Origin: Angiostrongylus vasorum
Taxonomy: Eukaryota > Nematoda > Chromadorea > Rhabditida > Metastrongylidae
NCBI GenBank assembly: GCA_018806985.1
Contig: JADANN010000369.1
Coordinates: 1,302,001-1,366,000 of the forward strand
Reading direction: 5' to 3'
DNA: 64,000 bases
Shown: positions 56,301 through 61,989 of the stretch, one piece after another
How the letters are laid out: every line of letters starts with the position of its first letter
Position numbering within the stretch: the first letter of the stretch is position 1
Notes under the pieces: model-generated
Told to the model about the DNA's origin: nothing
Database searches by the model: none
The model's input: the letters and a program-made list of their open reading frames with translations, nothing else
Program-made: the position numbers and the translations under genes

Positions 56301-58686
56301 CACATTCATCTTATCTGCAATCCAGTTTGGACCTCATTCGGCCTCAATCTTCATGAGACAAAAAAATCTTGTATCTTTTTTGCACCTGTATTCAGGTATA
56401 GTTGAAATGATTTCTAATATTTGCCGTTGTCAAAAAGATTGTTGGATCTTTGGGTGAAAAGTGGGAGTATAATAAAGTATTGTTTCTACTGCTTCTTTCA
56501 TTCAGACGCACAAGCACGATTGCCTGGAAAGCGAATCGAGTGCCGGTCGACAAATACTGCCGAGGAGATAGCGTCTGTGTTCTGTGTGGGCACACTGTTC
56601 GTCCTCTGCAATCCCGATAAGGTATATTCTAACTCGCGCCAGGTCATGAACAATGGTTACATGCGTTCATGGCCATCTTGTACTACTACTATGGGAAGCA
56701 TCATAGGTAGTGGAGCGCAGTTGCATAGAGGTTTTCGCTCGAATCCGTGTCGTAGTGCTCACTTACATAATGGATACTTTTAATAGCCACTGTTAATTAT
56801 GATAACTGAAGCCATAGAGTAAAGCCACATCAATTTTCTAACAACGTTAGTGGCAGTTATAAGTTTCCTCTTTTCGCCTGGAAATCAGTTATTGGAAAAA
56901 AGTTTGCTATTATAAGTAACTACGAAGCCAATTTTATATGCATATGAAAAATCTGGTTTTTATCTTTATTTCAGAAGTTACATCGAAGAACCAAGTTTTT
57001 TGAGGATCTTGCGAGATCTTGCGCTAGAATAGCTCAACTTTATGCTAAGGAAGCATGTCCTTAAATTATTGAGCGTACACGAGGTTTGTAAATATATTTA
57101 TTTCGGCTAACGTTTCTACGTCTTTGTCTTCATTAGAGCCGATGGTCCTTGTCGATGGTCCACTGTTGTTCGTTATCTCGAGGTGGCGTCTTCGTTGTCG
57201 TACCGAGACGGCGTCTTCTTCAGTGAACACCGCACGAATGATGCATGCACATCCGGCAGTGTCCTTTTACACAGGGCTTTTGTTGTTGATAAGACTACCC
57301 ACAATGAACCACCGACACGGGTCACTGGCTCTCATGAAGACGAAGACGTCGAAACGTTAGCCGAAAGAAACAAATTTATCAACCTCGTGTACACTCAACA
57401 ATTTAAAGACATGTTGATTGTTTCATTACCGAGGTTAATGACTGTCGGTTTGAAAATTGTTCTGCTAAGAGAACAATTGAGCAAACCATGTTTTTGAACC
57501 ACCTTTTCATTTATCTCTATCGACATCTCCACAATTCTCTGCTCAACGATGCTGATTGATATCCTTACTTTTTACGATTTCAAGTTTATCCGATTCAGAT
57601 TCGATCGCGTAACGACGGCATTTCGATTGGACACCAAGCGCATAAATGGCCTCTGACGTTGGCATGCGGATACGGTAGGCAGTTACCGTCCAACCGAATC
57701 CTCCAGTCGCATGGCACCGACGGTAAATCTCATTGTATGCTCTTACGAAAACAGGGTAGTAATACCTATAAAAAATCCTCGATTTCCTTACATCTTTTTC
57801 AGTGAATCTTTTTATTCATATTTGATACTATAATTATGACTTGTGCTCGACTCATAACTTCCTTTTGTGTTTGAAGCAAATGCTTTAAGCAACTTTTCGA
57901 AAGTTATGGGATTTCATGTATTTCACAAATTACGAGAGTCTATAGATGCTCAAGACGGAAAATTTGATAGATTACATGCAAAATGCTGATAACAAGGGAA
58001 CTTGCGTATTGAAATGAATGGTTCACCTTTAAGAATCGTTGTAAAAAAAAAGGATAAAGCACTCCGCATGAACAATCACTGAGGGGATACGGCGTGCATT
58101 CGACTTCATTAGGCATAGTTTGGAAGTGATTGAATGCGTATCTGGCCTTTACAATGACTCGCGGTGGCCTACCGATGTATCGAAGCAGTGCTGCTATCCT
58201 CCCGGACAAGTCTGGTACCAATTTTCCGACCCCTGAGGGATGGAACGCTTGGTGAGCCATAGACGCCAGGATCGATCTACGAATCATACGACTACATTTC
58301 TACCCGCCTTGTTCTCTAGCGAGTGATGCTGTAATGTGCTACAGTAACCTTGGGCATGTGTTGGAATAATTTTGTTATTTCGTTCATAACAGCTTTTGCA
58401 AAAAACTGAGAAGTGGTACATCAAGCGAAATCAAGTATTGACTTTTTGCGTTCTTCGTGTGATATTAGTATGGAATCGAATGCCAATGAGACATCTCATT
58501 TCAATTACTTTTCTGCTACTCAGACACGCTTCAGGTCTGGAGGTGGCGCCGTTGATGATGGCCATGTGCGGTTCAAGCGGCTGCGACGGCGCCGCGTGCG
58601 GCGCCTGTGGCGCCTGTGGCGCCTGCGGGGCCTGCGGAGGCTGCGGCGGCTGCGGCGGTTGCGGCGGATGCGGTGGATGCGGCTAG
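20978..58686 (+). CDS. Glycine-rich domain-containing protein (DUF1399/GRDP family), about 15 exons
   Basis: Fifteen + strand exons can be joined, mostly with matching phases, into about 645 aa over 37.7 kb. Exons 1-5 give one DUF1399-type repeat (SVDLVVAAQ, FLRMIDRKAPLL, VNQAIRRYETCWLPM, PPLDVHWIWHTHMLSPINY). Exons 5-7 give a second (YDVAAAVQRQRNFNYQV, FLSEAVKRYIQFLLL, YDFDIVWHTHQVHPLNYL, KHDDTVNDRTKGSKL). The middle exons 8-14 carry no motif I know, and exon 15 encodes a Cys-Gly tail. This order matches plant GRDP1/GRDP2: DUF1399 repeats, middle region, glycine-rich end with repeated C-G-G. No signal peptide or membrane segment is seen. The plant proteins are linked to stress and hormone responses, but the biochemical role is unknown. 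Exon 2 start and exon 11 start are unresolved. Confidence 0.9.
22021..22113 (+). repeat. Tandem duplication, two units of about 47 bp
   Basis: The unit tcaaagggcgttcggctgaa ... gattgaaaacaaaacac is repeated directly as tcaaaggggggttcggctga ... gatcgaaaacaaaacag. It lies in GRDP intron 1. No function seen. Confidence 0.9.
22654..22761 (+). CDS. GRDP exon 2
   Basis: It encodes RRIFLRMIDRKAPLLYEP then DVVNQAIRRYETCWLPMQ, the helical core of DUF1399 repeat 1, and ends CAG|gttact in phase 0. The strongest acceptor, ttcttgcag at 22649, puts the exon out of frame (stop after ten codons). The AG of cgag at 22652-22653, four bases further, restores it. The open frame past 22761 is intron read-through. 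Confidence 0.85.
23725..23850 (+). mobile_element. tRNA-derived SINE, 3' fragment
   Basis: Only the 3' third remains: cgcatccagtcacctctaat, gatgcttgccggagtcggat, catccctcagggattaatca, ending ccttatac. Confidence 0.6.
24075..24165. repeat. Short inverted repeat
   Basis: cttgtgtttgctcagcagta and ttgatgagcaaacacgaggt face each other around an AT-rich spacer, so the segment can fold back. The right arm resembles the ends of the GAAACGTYAGC family. Confidence 0.5.
25027..25116 (+). CDS. GRDP exon 3 (first WHTH signature)
   Basis: Acceptor atttgtag|GCA and donor GAG|gttaga enclose 30 codons: AAHPDMNVIPPLDVHWIWHT then HMLSPINYQE. PPLDVHWIWHTHMLSPINY is the family signature (plants: PPLDVEWVWHCHRLNPV). 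The histidine pair is the best-conserved part. Both ends are phase 0. Confidence 0.93.
28548..28583. repeat. (TA)n microsatellite
   Basis: A run of about 18 AT dinucleotides in GRDP intron 3. Confidence 0.95.
28800..28885 (+). mobile_element. tRNA-derived SINE, 3' fragment
   Basis: It retains gtagttaatcacctcaacga, tgcctaatgaagtcg and agtgattaatgagcgtgcga before ttttacc; it is strongly diverged. Confidence 0.5.
30436..30503 (+). CDS. GRDP exon 4
   Basis: A short 68-nt exon after atgtttgcag encodes DCERLCGKVIDHKLLSSDEI then QK, ending CG|gtaaag in phase 2. The DUF1399 signature is normally followed by Y-C/D-C...G+.I/L as here. CG plus the first G of the next exon gives Arg. The preceding intron is 5.3 kb. 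Confidence 0.88.
30665..30925 (+). mobile_element. tRNA-derived SINE, full-length copy
   Basis: The head gcgcgtgtggagcagtggtc has an A box with one change (TGGAGCAGTGG); the B box is GGATCGATCCA. The body and the 3' end (gccgagagctttatcctttt) are present. It lies in GRDP intron 4, 160 nt after exon 4, in sense orientation. Confidence 0.92.
31998..32148 (+). CDS. GRDP exon 5 (junction of the two DUF1399 repeats)
   Basis: Acceptor cattttgcag, donor CAG|gtgggt, phase 2 to 0. It reads YESSVRAWDTYCSPEPYDFL (end of repeat 1; family: alWe..YP.EpF) and then GYDVAAAVQRQRNFNYQV (start of repeat 2; family: YDLvaAvkRQssFyyQV). Very strong match. Confidence 0.95.
33030..33172 (+). mobile_element. tRNA-derived SINE, 5'-truncated
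   Basis: It starts in the body at gttggtaccggacttgcctg and carries agccaaatattcgttcaatc and cctctaagatgctgaatgga; the end is eroded. Confidence 0.65.
33400..33615 (+). mobile_element. tRNA-derived SINE, diverged copy
   Basis: The head has lost a clean A box (gtagcgctgtacctagaggt), but the B box GGTTCGATCTG is present, followed by ggcttaccatgcatttcatc, ttggtaccagacttgtctag and gcaaatatgcattcaatcac. Confidence 0.75.
33735..33885. mobile_element. TIR element, tRNA-like half and one arm
   Basis: aaggacccgcatggtgtggt, ggtgaacgcgttactccatg, aatagcgtgttcgttccccc, then gtccggagttttgcaaatat then ctcagca. Same layout as the copy at 6470-6600. Confidence 0.8.
34045..34320 (+). mobile_element. tRNA-derived SINE, full-length copy
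   Basis: The head gacgcgtgtggcgcagtggt (A box TGGCGCAGTGG, 34053-34063) and B box GGATTGATTCC at about 34090 are followed by the full body and the 3' end aaagccgagagctttatcta. Confidence 0.92.
35343..35545 (+). repeat. Repeat of the GAAACGTYAGC family
   Basis: cagcaatcgcgagcttgtta at the left and gaggaaggcgataccgccga then aacgtcagctaccgttgtgt at the right. It contains ttaaaccgtcgtatcggctt, which is also present once outside it at about 35050-35069 in the same orientation. Confidence 0.7.
35938..36245. mobile_element. TIR element with tRNA-like core
   Basis: Left end taaccattttatttgctgcc, then atggcagggtataatgcgaa; arm catgctgagatatttgcaga and caggtgtctgcggtagggaa; tRNA-like body; right block tcacccgtcagcggtattga and cagttaagctgaggct. 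Confidence 0.88.
36246..36425. mobile_element. TIR element, second copy abutting the previous one
   Basis: A new left end (taaccgttttatttactgcc, atggcagggtataatgcgaa) starts directly after the previous copy, then jumps to the other half: gcccgcatggtgcggtggtg, aacgcgttactccccagaaa, ggagttttgcaaatatctca. This is an internally deleted copy. Confidence 0.82.
38271..38414 (+). CDS. GRDP exon 6 (second WHTH signature)
   Basis: Acceptor ctatttttag and donor CAG|gtacat, 48 codons, both phase 0. It encodes SLPHYTSTKFLSEAVKRYIQ, FLLLKQTYSDQFLTP and CYDFDIVWHTHQ. The last motif is the hallmark of DUF1399 repeat 2 (plants: YDIDLMWHTHQ). The intron after it interrupts the protein between WHTHQ and VHP. 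Confidence 0.95.
39123..39430. mobile_element. TIR element with tRNA-like core
   Basis: Left end taacctttttattaaattgc, atggcagggtatgttgcgaa; arm caggtgtctgcggtggggag; tRNA-like aacgcgttcaccaccgcacc; right block gtcacccgtcaacgggattg and cagttaagctgaggct. Confidence 0.88.
39431..39700. mobile_element. TIR element, palindromic deletion copy in tandem
   Basis: It abuts the previous copy. Left end ttaaccttttttatttactg, arm aatgctgagatatttgcaaa, then straight into the opposite arm (caccgcagacacctgcggtt, ttttgcaaatatctcatcat) and the right end ctgccgtgaaaaattgtagt, aggcagcaaataaaaag. The inner tRNA-like part is lost. Confidence 0.85.
39735..39895 (+). mobile_element. tRNA-derived SINE, internally deleted
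   Basis: It keeps a head with B box GGTTCGATCCC (aagcacacggcatcgtttgg precedes it), then the 3' blocks cattcaccactacgtcgcta, gaatgcatggggaatccctg, gatttgataatcgct. Confidence 0.7.
40182..40360 (+). CDS. GRDP exon 7
   Basis: Acceptor atagattacag, donor AG|gtaaac, 59 codons plus 2 nt (phase 2). It encodes VHPLNYLRDCTAIFGSLLKH, DDTVNDRTKGSKL and LWATHFDEPFWRRGCMF. The blocks HP..Y..D......L.HDDT..DRTKG+KL and W...F...fWR.G.Mf are diagnostic for the family. Confidence 0.96.
41003..41200. mobile_element. TIR element with a third kind of tRNA-like body
   Basis: The arm acagcgatgctgagatattt is followed, on the minus strand, by ggggctccgtggcgcagtgt, gtaatgcgcgagcccacgtg and gttcgatttgacccgaggtc. 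This has an A box (TGGCGCAGTGTG) and a B-box relic (GGTTCGATTTG). The right end is ctgccgtgaaaaattgcagt, aggcagaaaataaaagg. Confidence 0.82.
42412..42850. mobile_element. TIR element of the GAAACGTYAGC family
   Basis: The left arm (tcttgagcgaacaccaggtt, gttgatataagctttattca, gctgtggctaattt) is the diverged inverse of the right arm (ccgaaacattagccactgtt, gaataaatcctgttttaaca, acctcgtatattctca). About 270 bp of unrelated inner sequence separate them. Confidence 0.65.
44134..44548 (-). mobile_element. RTE-type retrotransposon, endonuclease N-terminal fragment
   Basis: Minus-strand frames read FLLCACNTRKVFSDANLYGL, EAASRIKFHSIAP, then, after a frameshift, KIKRREVNTRQLDDETFIIQ and IPSRNVGDIGFAFRR. 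This is the pattern of the APE-type endonuclease at the start of hookworm RTE polyproteins. The fragment is frameshifted and cut off. Confidence 0.7.
44545..44600. mobile_element. TIR element, right end only
   Basis: catatcatacgatgccgtgg, aaaataataatggttagcaa, ataaaaagtt is the family right end, joined straight to the RTE fragment. Confidence 0.55.
46505..46690 (+). mobile_element. tRNA-derived element related to the SINE
   Basis: acgagtggcagcaaggaggt has an A-box-like TGGCAGCAAGG and a B box GGTTCAATCC at 46537-46546; next come gggctcaccatcctgtcgtt and taccagacttgtccggtaaa. Head and middle resemble the SINE family, but the 3' half differs. Confidence 0.55.
49188..49285 (-). mobile_element. 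tRNA-derived SINE, 5' fragment
   Basis: On the minus strand it reads a B-box relic and gggtccatcaagccatcttt, cggcgatcaggaaattagtg, cacacttgtccg, matching the head-to-middle part of the family. Confidence 0.5.
50037..50189 (+). CDS. GRDP exon 8
   Basis: Acceptor atttcttttag and donor AG|gtaatc, entering and leaving in phase 2, which fits exon 7 and exon 9 exactly. It encodes SVTLNRELQLIAGDFMEHQL, QSDSHLSYLCQCASLNRS and GLTPSTTIHIATH. No specific motif. It follows a 9.7-kb intron, and another exon could be hidden there, although phases do not demand one. Confidence 0.75.
50354..50400. repeat. (TTG)n microsatellite
   Basis: About 15 TGT/TTG units with two interruptions. It directly abuts a minus-strand copy of the GAAACGTYAGC core (50404-50450). 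Confidence 0.92.
50401..50520 (-). repeat. Repeat of the GAAACGTYAGC family
   Basis: atcgatggctgaagtttcgg, cgatttcaccttcctcagag is the inverse of ctctgaggaaggtgaaatcg, ccgaaacttcagccatcgat, i.e. the shared core with one change. Confidence 0.6.
50997..51165 (+). CDS. GRDP exon 9
   Basis: Acceptor aatcatcttcag, donor TTG|gtgcgt, phase 2 to 0. The encoded peptide includes VVDTRDGAKYTVQVAHSAAL, LLSMILVYGREQRLLAMAHL and IGADSLPSRDQLDNNL. G+C and CpG content rise sharply against the flanking intron, as in the other confirmed exons. No named domain is recognised. Confidence 0.82.
51748..51883 (+). CDS. GRDP exon 10
   Basis: Acceptor ctatttcag|CCT and donor G|gtaaaa, 45 codons plus 1 nt (phase 1). 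It encodes PATKEQKAKPGTAGRLLIDA, FNLLKNTVQKIEVP and TPEGSTLFVVG. It is well supported by splice sites. The phase-1 end does not match either reading of exon 11. Confidence 0.8.
52430..52770. mobile_element. TIR element with tRNA-like body, diverged
   Basis: ttttttagtgcgtattcttt, catgacaaggtacgatatga, then gagcaaaactcgaaacttta and ccgaacccgctattaccctt, tcgtacgctcaaatgctatc (tRNA-like on the minus strand). The second half mirrors this (tagcatgtcagcgaggcttc, gagttttgctcatatttcat). It abuts the 3' end of the RTE that follows. Confidence 0.65.
52850..55715 (-). mobile_element. RTE-type non-LTR retrotransposon, near-complete but dead, antisense in GRDP intron 10
   Basis: Minus-strand blocks in order: endonuclease KIRTYNAGSLELSESTIENL and KQARRIRYDVIEMAE (about 55.6 kb), GRIGVLVNMSLAMNI, FEVIIGDFNSKTGRRR (about 55.18 kb, the catalytic GDFN box), HIGTHGLEWNVQGERF; then RT SDSAETEAAMEALDSHGGPT (about 53.9 kb), HLRFNDDIVLLT (about 53.63 kb, catalytic D-D kept), ECSRYFHLGPEIDMMNDLAL; then GNWWLHKQDERPLNIIERAV and GKRWARHVMR (about 53.1-53.3 kb). 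Stops and frameshifts interrupt it, and the part at about 54.0-54.8 kb between endonuclease and RT matches nothing I recognise and may be a nested insertion. Confidence 0.88.
56001..56128 (+). CDS. GRDP exon 11 (5' part unresolved)
   Basis: After gattcgtcag the frame reads LRPLNEAFIFVR up to a TGA. The frame one base over then continues CGDGDPIYYADDTACLDITS then TRSLVHGVSHLF and ends G|gtgtag in phase 1, matching exon 12. The two halves look coding but are in different frames. The phase-1 end of exon 10 fits neither. Either a base is missing or added near 56031-56036, or a small exon between 51884 and 56000 was missed and the acceptor is the aag at 56017-56019. Confidence 0.6.
56506..56621 (+). 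CDS. GRDP exon 12
   Basis: Acceptor ctttcattcag and donor AAG|gtatat, phase 1 to 0. It encodes AQARLPGKRIECRSTNTAEE then IASVFCVGTLFVLCNPDK. The split codon with exon 11 gives Asp. The alternation of hydrophobic residues in VFCVGTLFVLC suggests beta strands of a soluble domain rather than a membrane helix, but this is inference. Confidence 0.82.
56975..57056 (+). CDS. GRDP exon 13
   Basis: Acceptor tctttatttcag|AAG in phase 0. The peptide KLHRRTKFFEDLARSCARIA then QLYAKEA looks helical. The only usable donor before a stop is T|gtcctt at 57057 (phase 1), which is weak but matches the next exon. A donor AA|gttttt at about 56993 would shorten it. Confidence 0.6.
57069..57398. mobile_element. 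TIR element of the GAAACGTYAGC family with near-perfect arms
   Basis: Left arm ttgagcgtacacgaggtttg, taaatatatttatttcggct, aacgtttctacgtctttgtc, ttcat. The right arm is its inverse: atgaagacgaagacgtcgaa, acgttagccgaaagaaacaa, atttatcaacctcgtgtaca, ctcaa. Arms are about 65 bp and the whole is about 330 bp. It sits in GRDP intron 13. This copy shows the family is a non-autonomous DNA transposon or fold-back element. Confidence 0.85.
57585..57755 (+). CDS. GRDP exon 14
   Basis: Acceptor acgatttcaag in phase 1 gives F-YPIQIRSRNDGISIGHQA, then HKWPLTLACGYGRQLPSN and RILQSHGTDGKSHCMLLRKQ. The donor is G|gtagta in phase 1. The acceptor gattcag at 57598 is a phase-0 alternative that would drop five residues. 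Composition and phase support it as coding; no named motif. Confidence 0.72.
58050..58287 (-). mobile_element. tRNA-derived SINE
   Basis: The minus-strand 3' end is at ggataaagcactccgcatga; body ttggaagtgattgaatgcgt, cggacaagtctggtaccaat, gacccctgagggatggaacg; a relic of the B box (gatcgatc) at about 58270. The A-box part is missing. It lies in the last GRDP intron. Confidence 0.88.
58535..58686 (+). CDS. GRDP exon 15: Cys-Gly tail and stop
   Basis: Acceptor cgcttcag in phase 1 joins Q-G-LEVAPLMMAMCGSSGCDG, followed by A-A-C, four G-A-C triplets, five G-G-C triplets and a final Gly before TAG at 58684-58686. Twelve cysteines are present, ten of them exactly three residues apart. Plant GRDP proteins also end in a glycine-rich stretch with repeated Cys-Gly-Gly, so this tail completes the family layout. 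The open frame extends upstream to 58396, but that part is intron. Confidence 0.85.
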
Positions 58687-60260
58687 CATTGTCCCCAACG
58701 CACGGATATTCCCATGGTTCTGTCATGATTTTCTGGGTGGTCTACGAATGTCTACACTATCTGTTCGCTTCTGCTCGTTCAGCACTGCCCCCACTTTCGT
58801 CTTCCTTCTCTTCGCACACGTATTTGATATGTATTGACTTTCCCAGTTTTTCCTCAGCGCCGTGCATTCCTTAAACGAACTAAGATGTGCGTAGGATTTA
58901 GATTTTGTAGTATATTTAATGCCGTAGAATTGTTGGAATCATTATGGAATTTTCTGCGAATTCTTGTAGAAATTTCCGCAGGTGTTTTACAAATGTTTTA
59001 TCGCTGTGACTACTACCATGTTGTTTTTCTTTATCATCTCTTTATTGTTGTGTTGTTCAACAGTTCTGATCAACATAGGATTGTTGTATTTTTAGTGAAA
59101 TGAAAATATTCGATGTTTCCACATGACGCGACATCGCATTTTACGCGCATGCCAAAACTTCTTGCATTGGATCGCATAACACGTGCATTGAATCACTAAG
59201 TCGCGTAACACGAAACTCTTCGAATTTGCGTATGGGTTCGACTTGGACTCTTCTAGAGGAGTGTCGTCTTCTTTATGAATGTCGTTTGATGCTAATGGAG
59301 TCGGTTCTCATTGGAATCTTGGAACAGTCATGCTAGAGTGTTCTCACGTGGACTATAACGAGTGAGATGGCTCCAGATTAGTCTGGTACCGAATTCCTAG
59401 CACTAGAGATGAAAGGCTTGATGGGGCTAGTGCGAGATCGAACAAGAATATATGGGTTGTATGGGCCTTCATCGTAGTGAACGGCACCACTACCAGTGCA
59501 TTACCTGATACCCATATTATACATTGTGATGGGAAAATATGCTGTAGTGATCATTAACAACGTTCTCGAGGTGTATCAAAAACAATCATCTGAAAGCCTT
59601 CTTCGAGGTGAGGATATGAGGTTACGGTAAATTGTATGAACTAGAATAAACCCATCATTTTAAATAAAGTGCAATCTTATTTCTTTTATCGGAATAAAGT
59701 TCTAGTACTTTTCTGGGAATTTCGGCACGGACTTGGCTACTTACGACCTTCCCGCGAATTAGTTTTCTAAGTTCTTTATACCAATTCCACTCGCTTGTTG
59801 AGATCAGTATGACAACTGAGTTCCGTACAGCAATCCCATTAGCTTCTAGACCGTTGTCTATACAAGAGTTAGCTTGCAAGACGAGGACAGACTATGTATG
59901 ATGTGGTCTTGTCATGTAAGCTAATTGTTCCATTTTGGCTTTTCAATGATAGCGGTAAGCGTTGCCGTTATTGCTGCCTTTGGTTGGTTTCGCTATGGTG
60001 CTTCTCTTCCACACTAGTTTCAAGTTTCATTTTTTTCCACTTTCAAGACGTGCTAGTGGGTAGTTGTTAGCATCGATCACGAAACAGTCACTTTGTATAA
60101 CGCGAAAGCTAAGTTGATATTGGTCTATGTTTCGGTTTCTTTCCTCAATTTTGTCCAGAGAACTCGGGCGCTTCAGTACTTTTCCTTCATGTTTGTCTAG
60201 TTTTATACAGAACTCATTTGTTCATGTGAAGAATCCACTGGTCGCATATCTTACATTGCT
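58687..60260. other. Downstream of the GRDP gene; 3' UTR end uncertain
   Basis: No AATAAA lies close to the stop at 58686; the first clear candidates are near 59645 and 59661, over 950 nt downstream. A variant signal nearer the stop is more likely. No further gene seen. Confidence 0.4.
59355..59470 (-). mobile_element. tRNA-derived SINE, diverged fragment
   Basis: gatggctccagattagtctg, gtaccgaattcctagcacta, gagatgaaaggcttgatggg, gctagtgcgagatcgaac resembles the minus-strand body and B box of the family. Confidence 0.5.
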
Positions 60261-60261
60261 C

Positions 60262-60545
60262 TCAAGAAATGATTTTTTACAACCACAACGATGCTTAGAT
60301 ATTCGCGAAACTTGGATCCTGGGCCAGACCAAACCACGGTTTCCGTTTCCGGGGCTCGCGCATCACACACTGCATCACGGAGGTCCTTGCTCTGCGTTTT
60401 TCTCGACTAGTTTTCTAACTACCAGTGTCATCAGCAATCACTCGTCAAAGGGATTGATTTGGAAGCCCAAATCGGCATCGAACCCAGCCAAACTGAGGCT
60501 ATGGTCGAAATCACAATGCCGACCTTTTTTATTTACTGTTTGTTA
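60262..60545. mobile_element. TIR element with tRNA-like body (third type)
   Basis: acaaccacaacgatgcttag, atattcgcgaaacttggatc, then on the minus strand ggacctccgtgatgcagtgt, gtgatgcgcgagccccgg, ccgtggtttggtctggccc. Right block atcactcgtcaaagggattg, cagccaaactgaggct, tttttatttactgtttgtta. Confidence 0.82.
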
Positions 60546-61055
60546 CAATTTTTCAAGACTGAGTATTAAGTGTGATAGAACCACGATGATGCGGAGATAT
60601 TTGCAAAAACCCCGGGCCGCAGGTGTCTGCAGTGGGAAGCGAACGCGCTATTACCCTTGCGGGGACTACTAACGCGTTCACCACAGCACCATGCGGGTCG
60701 TTCGTTTCGCCTGTCTGTCTGCTAGTTTTCTATTTACCAGTGCCATCAGCAATCACCCGTTAACGGGATTGAGCCTGGGAGCCCAAATCGGCATTGAAAC
60801 CAGTTAAGCTGAGGCTGTGGTTGAAATCACAATGTTAATTTTTTTGGCACTAGTAGATAGAAAACTAGCTGAGAGAAACGCAGAGCAATGGCTTCCGTGA
60901 TGCTGCGTGTAATACGCAAACCTCCGAAAAAGGGGAATCGTGGTTTGGTCTAGTCCAGGGTCCAAGTTTTGCGAATATCTCAGTATCATTGTGGTTGTAA
61001 TTCACATCGTACCATGCCATGAATAACTATAGTAGGCAGAAAATAGAAGTTTAAC
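60546..61055. mobile_element. TIR element, composite copy with two kinds of tRNA-like body
   Basis: First half: accacgatgatgcggagata, tttgcaaaaac, gcaggtgtctgcagtgggaa, aacgcgttcaccacagcacc (common body). After the cagttaagctgaggctgtgg block a second half follows: gatgctgcgtgtaatacgca, aacctccgaaaaaggggaat, cgtggtttggtctagtccag (third body), gttttgcgaatatctcagta, then right end catgccatgaataactatag, taggcagaaaatagaag. Confidence 0.8.
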
Positions 61056-61559
61056 ATTATGATTTGTTTTTTATTGTATAAAATAAATCTCGGAAAATGT
61101 TTCATAGCAACTTTTTACTATTCTTCTTCTGCATTATAATTCATTCGAGAAACAATTTTCGAGTAATTGCCCTTCCAATTCGCTTAACTTGTCTCGGAAT
61201 TTCTTCCATGTTCGCGTCTAACCCTCCTTTGAGTTCTTGAACCGTCAAAAGTGTCATTCCTCTCCTAAATAACAAGTCGTCGTCGTCGGTGGCAACTGCA
61301 TTACTGACTATCCTTCTCGTTTTCAAGGCTTTCACTTCCATCTTGAAACAACCTGAAACAATGCGCCAACACTTTAGATGATGTGCCGCTCGATACAGCA
61401 CGCATTAGCAGACCAAAGTAGATCGTATTGAAGGTGGGAATCGACCAAAACCTGCCCTCTGTGAAAGCGCATCGCCGGGTGAAGTTTTCCATTCGAGCGG
61501 TGCTTCCTCCATTGGATTCGAATGTGTGCGACAACGACCATTTGTTGACCATCGAATGG

Positions 61560-61640
61560 GATCGACACGGTTTTGAGGATGGCGAAGGCGCCGAAATGAT
61601 GGCCGAATAAAGGTTTATACCAACCCCCGTGTTAGCTTCA
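61560..61640 (+). repeat. GAAACGTYAGC family, right end
   Basis: gaggatggcgaaggcgccga, aatgatggccgaataaaggt, ttataccaacccccgtgtta. The core is diverged. It lies beside an open reading frame on either strand that I do not regard as a gene. Confidence 0.45.
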
Positions 61641-61989
61641 TTATGTAGAAAAATTAATGCGTCAACATTTGGAACGATGAAGCGGACATTTTCTAAACAA
61701 TTCAGTAAAAGCTACTAGTTTATTAAGTATTTGCGAAAGCGCAAGACTTGTGAAAGTATTTAGAGAGTTTGGCTGTTTACAAATTCTTAGCATAAGAAGC
61801 TGCAACGAAGTTCTGAAGCACCATCAGAGCATCTACACTGAGATACGAACTACTATCGTGGTCCTATCATGCGCCTATGCAGCAATTCCATTAAAGGGTT
61901 CCAGAGCAGGATACTTTACTCAACCAGATAAATACAAACCAAACAGAAATTGTTGCTGAGTTTATAGACTCATAATGCCATGCATTCAA

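Noticed and set aside
57183..57497. 104-codon frame containing EDEDVETLAERNKFINLV
   Set aside because: It is read from the right arm of a TIR element whose left arm is its inverse; repeat, not gene.
58396..58534. Upstream part of the frame that ends in the Cys-Gly tail
   Set aside because: It includes no family match and a good in-phase acceptor (cgcttcag) lies at 58534; joining from exon 14 needs exactly that site.
58520..58726. Arg-rich open frame on the minus strand
   Set aside because: It is the antisense shadow of the Cys-Gly repeat codons; no independent support.
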